The position numbers and the translations under genes were made by a program. The notes under the pieces were generated by a model. The model was not told where the DNA came from. It worked only from the letters and a program-made list of their open reading frames with translations, and searched no databases. From Rhodospirillales bacterium (GTDB lineage Bacteria > Pseudomonadota > Alphaproteobacteria > ATCC43930 > CGMCC-115725), in contig JAQGIC010000079.1 of the NCBI GenBank assembly GCA_028288725.1, positions 30,064 to 94,063 on the forward strand: a stretch of DNA of 64,000 nucleotides, given 5' to 3'. Positions 18,515 to 26,908 of the stretch are shown piece by piece; the first letter of the stretch is position 1, and the number at the start of each line of letters is the position of its first letter.

Positions 18515-19791
18515 GCCGGGTCCGCCCCGCTCTTTTCGGCCTTGCCGCTTTTACGTTCGCTCTTCTGGCGCTCGCCCTTGGCGCCGTCGGCGGTCGGCGG
18601 CGCATCCTGCGTGCCCGTCTCGATCTTGCTGCCGTTCTGCAGGCGATATTGCCCGTCGACCACGACCTGTTCGTTCGCGGCCAGGCCCTTGTCGATCAGC
18701 GCCACGTTGTTCTGGGTCTGGGCGACCGTGACGTCGCGCATCTCGACCGTCTTGTCCGGCTTCACGACCCAGACGAAATCGCCCTTGGGCCCGTGCTGCA
18801 CCACGGTCGACGCCACCGTCAGGCCGTTGTGGCGGGTCGAGACCAGCACGCTCGCGTTGACGAACTGGCCCGGCCAGAGCGCGCCATCCTCGTTCGGAAA
18901 GGTCGCCTTCAGCTTGACCATGCCAGTCGTCTGATCGATCTGATTGTCGACCAGCTCGAGCGTGCCCCGGCCCAGCGCCGTGGTGTTGTCGCGGCCATAG
19001 GCGATCACCGCGAGATTGCCGGCGCCCAGCCCCTTGGCGACCGACGGCAGATTGTCGGCCGGCAGCGTGAAGATGACCGTGATCGGGTGGATCTGGGTGA
19101 TGGTGACCAGGGCCGTGCTGTCGGACGCATGGACGATGTTGCCGATATCGACGTTGCGGATGCCGGTGCGCCCGTCGATCGGCGAGGTGATGCTGGTGTA
19201 GTCGAGCTGGGTCTTGCTGTAGTCCGCCGTCGCCTGATCGGACGCGACCTGCGCCACGTACTGGTTGACCAGCGCCTGCTGGGTATCCAGCGTCTGCGGG
19301 CTGACGAACTGCTTGCCGACCAGCCCCTGGTCGCGGACCAGATCCTTGCGCGCGTTCGCCAGCTGCGCCTCGTCCTTGGCCTTGGTCGCGAGCGCCTGCC
19401 TGTACTGGGCATCGTAGGGGCGCGGATCGATGATCGCCAGCACGTCGCCGGTCTTCACATCCTGGCCTTCCTTGAACAGGAGCTTGATCAGCTGGCCGTC
19501 GACCCGGCTCTTGATCGAGACGGTATTGTAGGCCTGGACCGTGCCGAGTCCCGACAGGTAGAGCGGAACGTCGCCCTGGTCGACCGCACCGACCACGACC
19601 GGGATCGGGTCGTTGCTGAGCGCGCTCATCATTCGCCGGCCACCGGGGCCGCCTGGCGGACCCTCCGAAGGACCGCCGGAGCCTCCGCGAGCGCGCCCCG
19701 CGGCGATCGTCTTTTCGCCCTCACGGTAATGGTAATACGCGCCGCCGACGACGGCGATCACGGCGAGGATGAGGATCCACTTAAAGCGCAT
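18511..19791 (-). CDS. mdtA: RND efflux periplasmic adaptor, MdtA-like
   Basis: A 426-residue membrane fusion protein that bridges the inner-membrane pump and an outer-membrane channel. It has one N-terminal membrane anchor (residues 4-20), a Gly/Pro-rich linker, the first lipoyl half KSRVDGQLIKLLFKEGQDV and IDPRPYDAQYRQAL, an alpha hairpin rich in Ala/Gln, the second lipoyl half TSPIDGRTGIRNVDIGN, a beta barrel, and a charged Lys/Glu/Ser C-terminal tail of about 40 residues. ATG 19791 has AAGGGA just upstream. It heads the mdtABC-like operon; no outer-membrane factor or regulator gene is adjacent. Confidence 0.87.
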   Translation of the reverse strand: MRFKWILILAVIAVVGGAYYHYREGEKTIAAGRARGGSGGPSEGPPGGPGGRRMMSALSNDPIPVVVGAVDQGDVPLYLSGLGTVQAYNTVSIKSRVDGQLIKLLFKEGQDVKTGDVLAIIDPRPYDAQYRQALATKAKDEAQLANARKDLVRDQGLVGKQFVSPQTLDTQQALVNQYVAQVASDQATADYSKTQLDYTSITSPIDGRTGIRNVDIGNIVHASDSTALVTITQIHPITVIFTLPADNLPSVAKGLGAGNLAVIAYGRDNTTALGRGTLELVDNQIDQTTGMVKLKATFPNEDGALWPGQFVNASVLVSTRHNGLTVASTVVQHGPKGDFVWVVKPDKTVEMRDVTVAQTQNNVALIDKGLAANEQVVVDGQYRLQNGSKIETGTQDAPPTADGAKGERQKSERKSGKAEKSGADPA

Positions 19792-19919
19792 GATGTCCCT
19801 TATACGGTCGGCGCGCTAACCTTTGGGCCGCGCTCCTCTAGATACGAGGACGGCCGGCCACGCATCCCGGCCAGCCCGTCTCGCATGTTGCTCCTATAGC
19901 ACCCGTTTTCAGCGGCGCG

Positions 19920-22622
19920 ATGACTAACTCCCAGCTTTCTGTAACAACAGATTGCAGACGCAAGCCGGCACCATCGCTTTTTTTCCCATTCCGTCCCGGG
20001 TCTGCCATCATCATATCCGAGGATGCCGGGCTTGCGGATACTGCCTTGCGTTCTTTTCGCCTGCCCGGAGATCCCGTCCTGTACCCGACAGACGTTGCCA
20101 CCATCGTTCTTGCGGTCGCCAGCCTGCTTCTGGTCGTCAGTGTCGTACAGCCGCTCGCGGGGCGCTTCGGCCTGCCGACGACCGTGCTGCTGGCGCTCGT
20201 CGGCACGGCGATCGGCGGCGGTGCGTCCTTGGTGCTGAACCTGCCCGGCATCTCCGCGTTCGACGCCATGGCCCGGCCGTTCGCCGAGCCGCCGGTGACC
20301 TCGTCCGTGTTCCTCGATTGCTTCCTGCCGATCCTGCTGTTCCAGGCCTCGATCAGCATCGATATCCGGCGGCTGCTCGAAGACGCGGCGCCGATCCTGA
20401 TGCTGGCGGTGCTGGCCGTACTGGTGACGACCGGCCTCATCGGCTGGACCCTGTCGGAATTGTCGGGCCAGCCGCTCATTCCAGCCTTGCTGCTGGGCTC
20501 GATCGTCGCCACGACCGATCCGGCCGCGGTCGTGGCGATCTTTCGCGATCTGGGCGCGCCGGCGCGGCTCACGCGCCTGGTCGAGGGCGAGAGCCTGCTG
20601 AACGACGCGGCGGCGATCGCGATCTTCACCATTCTGATCGGCCTCTTGAAATCCGGCGGCCATGTCGAATGGGGCTCCGCCGTTGCACAATTCGTGGTGA
20701 ATTTCGGCGGCGGCATCCTGCTGGGCGCCGCGGCGGCACGGTTCGTGACCGCGTGCCTGCCGCTGCTGCATGGCGACCGGGCGGCCGAAATGACCCTGAC
20801 GCTGGCGCTGCCCTATCTGGTCTTCATCCTGGGGGAAGAGGAACTGCACGTCTCGGGCGTCGTGGCCGTGGTCGCCGCCGGCATCACGTTCGGGTCGACC
20901 GCGCTCTCGCGCATGTCGCCGTTCAACTGGACCTTCCTGAACGAGCTGTGGGAACAGCTCGCGTTCTGGGCCGGGTCCTTCATCTTCATCCTGGCCGCCA
21001 TTCTGGTGCCGACCCTGCTGATCGACGTCGGCCGGAAAGACCTGCTGCTGTTGGCCGTCGCCCTGGGGGCGGCGCTGGTCGCCCGTGTCGTCGTGCTGTT
21101 CGGCGTGCTGCCGCCCTTGACCTGGCTGAAGCTGAGCGCCCCGGTTTCGACCGCCTACAAGCTGGTCATCACCTGGGGCGGCTTGCGCGGGGCGGTCACC
21201 GTGGCTCTGGCGCTGGCGGTGACGGAGGATGCCGGGCTCGACCCCGAAGTCAAACGCTTCGTCGCCGTGCTGGCGACCGGCTTCGTGCTGTTCACGCTGT
21301 TCGTCAACGGCACGACGCTCCGCGGCATCATCCGCCTGCTGAAGCTCGACCGGTTGAGCCCGCGCGACGAGGCGCTACGCGACAATGTCGTGGCCCTGTC
21401 GCTCGCCGATCTGCGCGATTCGCTGGCGACGACCGCAGTCGACTACCGGATGAGCGAGGCGGTCGCCGCAGAGACGCTCGCGCGTTATTCGACGCGGATC
21501 GAGAGTGCCAGCCAACGGCGGCAGAAGCGGGTCGCCGGTCTCGACGGCGAGCGGGCCGAGGTCCTGGAGCGCGATCGGCTGGCCATCGCGCTGGTGGCGC
21601 TCGCCAGTCACGAGCGGCGCCTGGTGCTCAACCACCATGCGGAGGGCACGGCATCGCGCCGGACGGTCGAGGCGCTGCTGCGCGGCGCCGACGGCATGGT
21701 CGATGCCGCGCGAATCGACGGCCGCAGCGGCTATATCCAGGCGGTGAAGCGGATCGGCCGGCCGACCTTCGGATTCCGCTGCGCACACCTCCTGCATCGG
21801 TACCTGCGGGTCGAAACGCCGCTGGCCGGACGCCTCGCCGAACGGTTCGAGCGCCTGCTGGTCACCCGCATGCTGCTCGACGAATTGGCCCGCTTCATCG
21901 GACAGAAACTGTCGCGGTTCCTGGACGACCGCCTGCTGCAGATCATCAACGACATCCTGGCGATCCGGCGCGACCGGACCCGGCGCATGCTGGACGCGTT
22001 GCAGGCGCAATATCCGGAATATCTGGCGGCGCTGGAACGCCGGATCCTGGAACAGACGGCGCTCAGGCAGGAATTCCAGGCCTATCGCGGCCTGTATGAC
22101 GAGGGCCTGATCGGCCAGGAACTCTATGAGGATCTAAGCCGGCGCCTGCGCAAGCGCCGGGGGGCGACGGAGGCGCGGCCACGGCTCGACCTGGGCCTGA
22201 AGCCGGGCGAGCTGATGCGCCGCATCGATCTGTTCCGCGATCTGGCCCCGGACCAGGCCGAGCGTCTGGGCCGCCTCGCGCGGCCGGTGATCGCCGTGCC
22301 GGGCGACAAGCTGGTGCGCAAGGGCGAGCGGGGCGACGCGGTGTTTTTCATCTCGTCGGGCGCCGTCGAGGTCATCCTGCCGGGCGAACCGGTCACCCTC
22401 GGTCGCGGCGACATCTTCGGCGAAATGGCGCTGATGACGGGCGAACCGCGCCGGGCCGACGTCATCGCCGTCACCTACAGCCAGTTGCTGGTGCTGCACG
22501 CCTCGGATTTCCGCCGCTTCCTCGGCTCCAATCCGGATGTCCAGACAAGCATCCAGAAGATCTTCGACGACCGGATGATGGAAGTCGTCGCCCGGAAGGC
22601 GCCGGCCCTGTCGGAGCCGTAA
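19920..22622 (+). CDS. CPA1-type Na+(K+)/H+ antiporter with C-terminal cyclic-nucleotide-binding domain
   Basis: Up to 900 residues. About residues 55-470 form an NhaP/SOS1-like antiporter of 12-13 membrane helices, including the ion-binding TTDPAAVVAIF and EGESLLNDAAAIAIF motifs. Residues 480-760 are a long cytoplasmic helical region, and residues about 770-890 a cNMP/CRP-like beta domain with GERGDAVFFISSGAVEV and GDIFGEMALMTGE. This order resembles the SOS1 and sperm NHE antiporters. The true start is unclear: the first ATG is at 19920 but hydrophobic sequence starts only at residue 53, TTG 20046 is in frame, and a GGAG is best placed for CTG 20079. It is divergent from mdtA. Role: monovalent cation and pH homeostasis. 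Confidence 0.85.
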   Translation: MTNSQLSVTTDCRRKPAPSLFFPFRPGSAIIISEDAGLADTALRSFRLPGDPVLYPTDVATIVLAVASLLLVVSVVQPLAGRFGLPTTVLLALVGTAIGGGASLVLNLPGISAFDAMARPFAEPPVTSSVFLDCFLPILLFQASISIDIRRLLEDAAPILMLAVLAVLVTTGLIGWTLSELSGQPLIPALLLGSIVATTDPAAVVAIFRDLGAPARLTRLVEGESLLNDAAAIAIFTILIGLLKSGGHVEWGSAVAQFVVNFGGGILLGAAAARFVTACLPLLHGDRAAEMTLTLALPYLVFILGEEELHVSGVVAVVAAGITFGSTALSRMSPFNWTFLNELWEQLAFWAGSFIFILAAILVPTLLIDVGRKDLLLLAVALGAALVARVVVLFGVLPPLTWLKLSAPVSTAYKLVITWGGLRGAVTVALALAVTEDAGLDPEVKRFVAVLATGFVLFTLFVNGTTLRGIIRLLKLDRLSPRDEALRDNVVALSLADLRDSLATTAVDYRMSEAVAAETLARYSTRIESASQRRQKRVAGLDGERAEVLERDRLAIALVALASHERRLVLNHHAEGTASRRTVEALLRGADGMVDAARIDGRSGYIQAVKRIGRPTFGFRCAHLLHRYLRVETPLAGRLAERFERLLVTRMLLDELARFIGQKLSRFLDDRLLQIINDILAIRRDRTRRMLDALQAQYPEYLAALERRILEQTALRQEFQAYRGLYDEGLIGQELYEDLSRRLRKRRGATEARPRLDLGLKPGELMRRIDLFRDLAPDQAERLGRLARPVIAVPGDKLVRKGERGDAVFFISSGAVEVILPGEPVTLGRGDIFGEMALMTGEPRRADVIAVTYSQLLVLHASDFRRFLGSNPDVQTSIQKIFDDRMMEVVARKAPALSEP

Positions 22623-22672
22623 GCTTTCGATTAGGCTCGACGTCTGGATCCGCAACGACCGGATGAAGCAGC

Positions 22673-24310
22673 ATGACGTTAAGCCAAAGCGCCTTCGTCG
22701 ACCGGTTCGCGCTCGATCGGCTGCCGCCGCGGGCGGTCTGGCCGGACCTGATATTCGACCTGCCCGAACTGGCCTACCCCGCCCGCCTCAACGCCGCCAA
22801 GGTGCTGCTGGACGATCGGGTCGCGGCCGGCGACGGGGCCCGCCGCTGCCTGCTAGACGATCGCACCGCCTGGTCCTATGCCGAGCTGCAGGATCGCACC
22901 GACCGCATCGCCCAGGTCTTGCGGAGCGAAGGCGTCGTGCCCGGCAACCGCGTGCTGCTGCGCGCGCCGAACAATCCGATGCTGGTCGCGCAATGGTCCG
23001 CGGTGCTGAAACTGGGCGCGATCGTGGTCACGACCATGCCGCTGCTGCGCCCGCGCGAACTGGTCCAGGTCATCACCAAGGGCCAGATCAGCCACGCGAT
23101 CTGCGATGCGCGGCTGGAGGCCGACCTGCGCGCGGCCCAGACCCAGGCGCCGGTGCTGCGCCATATCCTGATCGCGAACGGCGACGCGGCCGACGGGCTC
23201 GAGGCCCGCATGGCCGCGGCCCCGGGGCGGTTCGAGGCGGTCGATACGGCCGCCGACGATCTGGCGCTGATCGCCTTCACCTCGGGCACCACCGGCGAGC
23301 CCAAGGGCTGCATGCATTTCCACCGCGATATCCTGGCGATCACCGACACATTCTCGCGCCATGTGCTGCAGCCGTCGCCGGATGATCTGTTCTGTGGCAG
23401 CCCGCCCCTGGCCTTCACGTTCGGCCTGGGCGGGCTGGTCATCTTTCCGCTGCGCATCGGCGCCGCGAGCCTGCTTCTGGAGAATGCCGGGCCGGAGGCG
23501 CTGATGCAGGCGATCGGGCGCCACCGGGCGACCGTCTGTTTCACGGCACCCACGGCCTATCGCGCGATGGCGGCGATGAAGGACCGCCACGACATTGGCA
23601 GCCTGAAAAAGGGCGTGTCGGCCGGCGAGGCGCTGCCGCTGGCGACACGCACCCTGGTCAAAGATTGTTTCGGAATCGATCTGATCGATGGAATCGGGTC
23701 GACCGAAATGCTGCATATCTTCATCTCCGCCGCCGGCGACCAGATCCGGCCAGGGGCGACCGGCAAGCCGGTGCCGGGTATCCGCGCCACCATTCTGGGC
23801 GAGGACGGCGCCGAACTGCCGCCGGGCCAGGTCGGACGGCTGGCGGTCAAGGGCCCGATCGGCTGCCGCTATCTGGAGGATCCGCGCCAGTCCCTCTATG
23901 TCGAGGGCGGCTGGAACGTGACCGGCGATAGCTATCTGATGGATGCCGACGGGTATTTCTGGTTCCAGGCCCGCAGCGACGACATGATCATTTCGGCCGG
24001 CTACAACATCTCCGGCCCCGAGGTCGAGCAGGCGGTGCTGTCGCATCCGGCCGTGGCCGAATGCGCCGTCGTGGCCTCCCCCGACCAGGAGCGGACCTTC
24101 GTGGTCAAGGCCTTCGTCGTGCTGAAGCCGGGCCAGAGCGGCGACGAGGGGCTGGCGAAGGCGATCCAGAACCATGTGAAGGCCGAGATCGCACCCTATA
24201 AATATCCGCGCGCCGTCGAATTCGTGACATCCCTGCCGCGGACGGAAACCGGCAAGCTGCAACGGTTCCGCCTGCGCCAACAGGAGCTGGAGCGTGCCGC
24301 CAAGGCCTGA
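22673..24310 (+). CDS. Acyl-CoA synthetase, benzoate/2-aminobenzoate-CoA ligase-like
   Basis: A 545-residue ANL-superfamily enzyme that forms an acyl-adenylate and then the CoA thioester. The P-loop is IAFTSGTTGEPKG (about 200-212), the A5 motif is DGIGSTEMLHIF, the hinge region is YFWFQARSDDMIISAGYNI and the catalytic lysine lies in LPRTETGKLQRF. The aromatic-ligase-like start PDLIFDLPELAYPARLNAA and the S-T-E-M-L-H-I-F segment resemble benzoate and 2-aminobenzoate CoA ligases. No ring-cleavage or aminobenzoyl-CoA genes are next to it, so the substrate is inferred only from sequence. It begins 50 bases after the antiporter on the same strand. Confidence 0.8.
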   Translation: MTLSQSAFVDRFALDRLPPRAVWPDLIFDLPELAYPARLNAAKVLLDDRVAAGDGARRCLLDDRTAWSYAELQDRTDRIAQVLRSEGVVPGNRVLLRAPNNPMLVAQWSAVLKLGAIVVTTMPLLRPRELVQVITKGQISHAICDARLEADLRAAQTQAPVLRHILIANGDAADGLEARMAAAPGRFEAVDTAADDLALIAFTSGTTGEPKGCMHFHRDILAITDTFSRHVLQPSPDDLFCGSPPLAFTFGLGGLVIFPLRIGAASLLLENAGPEALMQAIGRHRATVCFTAPTAYRAMAAMKDRHDIGSLKKGVSAGEALPLATRTLVKDCFGIDLIDGIGSTEMLHIFISAAGDQIRPGATGKPVPGIRATILGEDGAELPPGQVGRLAVKGPIGCRYLEDPRQSLYVEGGWNVTGDSYLMDADGYFWFQARSDDMIISAGYNISGPEVEQAVLSHPAVAECAVVASPDQERTFVVKAFVVLKPGQSGDEGLAKAIQNHVKAEIAPYKYPRAVEFVTSLPRTETGKLQRFRLRQQELERAAKA

Positions 24311-24340
24311 CGGCGGGCGACCGGCTCAAACGTTATCGCT

Positions 24341-24904
24341 CTAGAAAATCAGCCCCTCGACCTCGCGGTCGCGGCCCAGTTCCTTCATCAACCGGACGAA
24401 ACGGGGCTCGCGCCGGGCGTATTCGGCGTGGCGCGCGCGGACGGCGGCGACCAGCGAGCCGTTGCGGCCCAGGATCTCGTCGCCCAGTTCGATGATGCGC
24501 AGGTTCGGCCAGCTGCGGGCGCGGATGCGGACGATCTCGGCCACGACCTCGGTCGACGGCACATCCGGCAGGGCCTGGGCCAGCAGCAGGATGGTGAAGG
24601 CAGTCGAGCGCGAGATGCCGGCATGGCAATGCACCAGCAGATGGCCGTCGGCCATGGGCAGGTCGCGCCCGAATGCCAGGACTTGCCTGATCTGCTCGAT
24701 CTCGACCAGAATCTGCCCCGGCCGGATATCGATCACGTCATGGAACCGCAGTTGCAGCCGGTGGGTCGGGCTCAGCAGGCCCAGGCTTTCCGGCTCCGGA
24801 GTTTCGGGATCCAGCACCGACAGCAGATGGGTGACGCCGCGCGTCTCGAACGGCTCCAGCTCCTCGATACCGCAGATGGAGATTTCAAAGGGCATAAGGG
24901 GCAT
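24341..24904 (-). CDS. Tyrosine phosphatase-like protein
   Basis: Encodes 187 residues starting at ATG 24904, with GGATGG six bases upstream. The active-site loop VHCHAGISRSTAF has the C-x5-R signature of cysteine-dependent phosphatases, and an aspartate-rich segment FHDVIDIRPGQ upstream could supply the general acid. The overall form matches the bacterial DSP-like tyrosine-phosphatase family of alpha- and gammaproteobacteria that lacks the extended domains of eukaryotic enzymes. The substrate is unknown; phosphoproteins, nucleotides and phosphoinositides are possible. It converges with the ligase gene and is a single-gene unit. Confidence 0.75.
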   Translation of the reverse strand: MPLMPFEISICGIEELEPFETRGVTHLLSVLDPETPEPESLGLLSPTHRLQLRFHDVIDIRPGQILVEIEQIRQVLAFGRDLPMADGHLLVHCHAGISRSTAFTILLLAQALPDVPSTEVVAEIVRIRARSWPNLRIIELGDEILGRNGSLVAAVRARHAEYARREPRFVRLMKELGRDREVEGLIF

Positions 24905-24997
24905 CGTCAACCATCCGGATCGGGCTGTGGAGCCCCCATTCTAACCCAAGCGGGCGCAATCAGTCGTGCCGATCGATGACGCCTGCTTTGCGCCGGG

Positions 24998-25894
24998 TTA
25001 TTTCTTGGGGACCGCCACACTGATGCCGGCGACCGCCTCGTAGACCTTGACCACGGCCGCATCGTCCTCGCCGCCATGGCCGGAGCCGGCGGCGGCCAGG
25101 AACTGCTGATGCGCCGCGGCCGCGATCGGCAGCGGAAAGCGCAAGCTGCGGCCGGTATCGAGCACCAGTCCCAGATCCTTGACGAAGATCTCGACCGAGG
25201 AGAGCGGCGTGAAATCCCCATCGAGCATGTGCGGCACCCGGTTCTGGAACATCCAGGAGCCGCCGGCGCTGTTCGAGATTACTTCGTAGAGCTGACGCGG
25301 ATCGGCGCCGGCGCGGGTCCCGAGCGCCATCGCCTCGGCCGCGGCCGCGATATGCACGCCGGCCAGCAGCTGGTTGACCGTCTTGACGGTCGAGCCGATG
25401 CCCGGCCGGTCGCCCAGGCGGTAGACCGTCGTGGCGACCGCGGCCAACGCCGGATCGGCCACCGCATAGGCGGCGGGCGCGCCCGACGACATGATGGTCA
25501 GCTGACCATCCCGCGCCTTGGCCGCCCCGCCCGACACCGGCGCGTCGAGCAACAGATGACCGGTCTGGGCCAGACGCGCGTCGAGCGCCTCGGTAAAGGC
25601 GGCGGGCACGGTCGAGGACAGCATGACGACGGCGCCCGTCGGCAGTCGCGGCACCGCGCCATCGGCCCCGAACAGCACGGTCTCGACCTGGGCCTGGTTC
25701 ACCACCATCAGGATGAGCAGCTGGGCGCCCTCGGCCGCGGCCCCGGGCCCCGCCGCCGCACGCCCGCCGGCCGCGACCAGGCTGTCGACCGCGGCCGCCC
25801 TGACGTCGCTGCCCCAGACCTCGTGACCGGCCTTCACCAAGCTCACTGCCATGCCCATGCCCATCGAGCCCAGCCCGATCACGCCCACCCGCAT
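24998..25894 (-). CDS. ltnD: L-threonate dehydrogenase-like / 3-hydroxyisobutyrate dehydrogenase family
   Basis: A 298-residue beta-hydroxyacid dehydrogenase. Seen are the NAD-binding GLGSMGMGMA near the N-terminus, the substrate-site LDAPVSGGAAKARDGQLTIM (about 115-135), and the catalytic lysine in GSTVKTVNQLLAG followed by the conserved N-x3-A pattern. The SGGSW-like segment and the overall pattern resemble LtnD, which oxidises L-threonate at C2. The other genes of that pathway (ltnA, ltnB, ltnC, ltnI) are not adjacent, so a related four-carbon or three-carbon hydroxy acid is possible. ATG 25894 has GGGAGG about eight bases upstream. Confidence 0.7.
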   Translation of the reverse strand: MRVGVIGLGSMGMGMAVSLVKAGHEVWGSDVRAAAVDSLVAAGGRAAAGPGAAAEGAQLLILMVVNQAQVETVLFGADGAVPRLPTGAVVMLSSTVPAAFTEALDARLAQTGHLLLDAPVSGGAAKARDGQLTIMSSGAPAAYAVADPALAAVATTVYRLGDRPGIGSTVKTVNQLLAGVHIAAAAEAMALGTRAGADPRQLYEVISNSAGGSWMFQNRVPHMLDGDFTPLSSVEIFVKDLGLVLDTGRSLRFPLPIAAAAHQQFLAAAGSGHGGEDDAAVVKVYEAVAGISVAVPKK

Positions 25895-25938
25895 TTCACC
25901 GCCTCCCGGTTATTCCTTCGTCCCGATCCTAGACGCGT

Positions 25939-26286
25939 TCAAAGGATCTCGGCCAGCCTCTCGACCGGCCGGCAGATGCGGGCGCCCTTGGACGTGACCA
26001 CGATCGGTCGTTCGATCAGGATCGGATGGGCCAGGATGGCGTCGATCAATCGATCGTCGGACAGGGCGGGATCGTCCAGACCCAGCGCGCCGTAAACCGC
26101 CTCCTTGCGCCGCATCAGGGCGCGGGGACCGATATCGAGCTGCCGCAGCAAATCGACCAGGGCGGGGCGGTCGAGCGGCTGCTTCAGATACTCGACGATC
26201 CGGGTGTCGAGGCCCGCGGCCTGAAGCCGACCCAGGACGGTGCGGGAGGTATTGCAGCGGGGATTATGCAAGATCGTGACGGTCAT
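25939..26286 (-). CDS. arsC: ArsC-family arsenate reductase, glutaredoxin-coupled type
   Basis: Encodes 115 residues starting at ATG 26286 with GAGGG four bases upstream; an upstream in-frame extension to 26367 is not needed. The start MTVTILHNPRCNTSR holds the catalytic Cys12 in the H-N-P-x-C-x-x-S-R signature of plasmid R773-type ArsC. The following helix pattern and the C-terminal IERPIVVTSKGARICRP, with the second basic residue, fit the family, though length is shorter than the 140-residue plasmid enzymes and close to chromosomal ArsC/YffB homologs. No arsR, arsB or acr3 gene is near, so arsenate resistance is not assured. It could be a general thiol-dependent reductase. Confidence 0.78.
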   Translation of the reverse strand: MTVTILHNPRCNTSRTVLGRLQAAGLDTRIVEYLKQPLDRPALVDLLRQLDIGPRALMRRKEAVYGALGLDDPALSDDRLIDAILAHPILIERPIVVTSKGARICRPVERLAEIL

Positions 26287-26417
26287 TGAGCCCTCATGCG
26301 GGTAGGTGAGTACCAAAAATGCCATGGGCCCAACGTCGATGGCGGGGGAATGGAACGGGCCTCCCAACCGTACTCCATCTGTACGAACGCGACTGTTCGG
26401 ATAAGGAGTTTTGAAAA

Positions 26418-26681
26418 ATGCTTCGTCACACGCTGGCTATCGCCGCCGCCGGCCTCGGCCTCGCCGCGACCCTGGGCGCGGCTGCGCCGGCCGAGGCTCG
26501 GACCTTCGTTTCCGTGGGCATCGGCCTGCCGGGTGTCTACTACGCCCCGCCGCCGCCAGTCTACTATGCGCCGCCGCCGCCGCCCCCGCCGGTCTATTAT
26601 GCACCGGCGCCGGTCTACTATGGCCCGGGCTACTATCAGCCGCAGTACCGCTACTATCATCGTCACCACGACGACGATTAA
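26418..26681 (+). CDS. Small secreted Tyr/Pro repeat protein
   Basis: Encodes 87 residues. ATG 26418 has AAGGAG nine bases upstream. A signal peptide runs through residues 1-27, ending at A-E-A-R, where cleavage is likely after Ala. The mature peptide is built of repeats of the form P-V-Y-Y-A-P with runs of four and seven prolines, followed by PGYYQPQYRYYH and a His-rich/Asp tail H-R-H-H-D-D-D. Similar small proteins of Alphaproteobacteria are called YXPPPP-type or envelope proteins, and no function is known. The His/Asp tail could bind metal; this is only a guess. It is followed by a strong terminator. Confidence 0.7.
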   Translation: MLRHTLAIAAAGLGLAATLGAAAPAEARTFVSVGIGLPGVYYAPPPPVYYAPPPPPPPVYYAPAPVYYGPGYYQPQYRYYHRHHDDD

Positions 26682-26701
26682 AGCACGGGTTCGATACCCG
26701 A

Positions 26702-26731
26702 GGCCGCGCCGTGCAAACGGCGCGGCCTTTT
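26702..26731 (+). terminator. Rho-independent terminator after the Tyr/Pro repeat gene
   Basis: A perfect 11-base-pair stem (26702-26712 pairing with 26717-26727, arm sequence GGCCGCGCCGT) closes a GCAA tetraloop and is followed by TTTT at 26728-26731. It sits 20 bases after the stop codon of the repeat-protein gene on the plus strand. Confidence 0.88.
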
Positions 26732-26908
26732 CTCTGCGCGATCGCCGGCGCGACCTACTTTTCCGCGCAATAAACGGTCGGCCCTGCGCCCCTGGGCTTT
26801 GCGAACTCGCAATTCGGCGCGGCGCGATTCAACTACCCCTTGCGTATGGTAATTTTTTCGTAAAATCTGCTGCGCCCACCGGATCCCCGGTCGGAACCGA
26901 GGATCCCG

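Noticed and set aside
16253..18934. A plus-strand frame of about 893 residues across mdtB and the end of mdtA.
   Set aside because: Same antisense artefact; the real coding strand has all RND and adaptor motifs.
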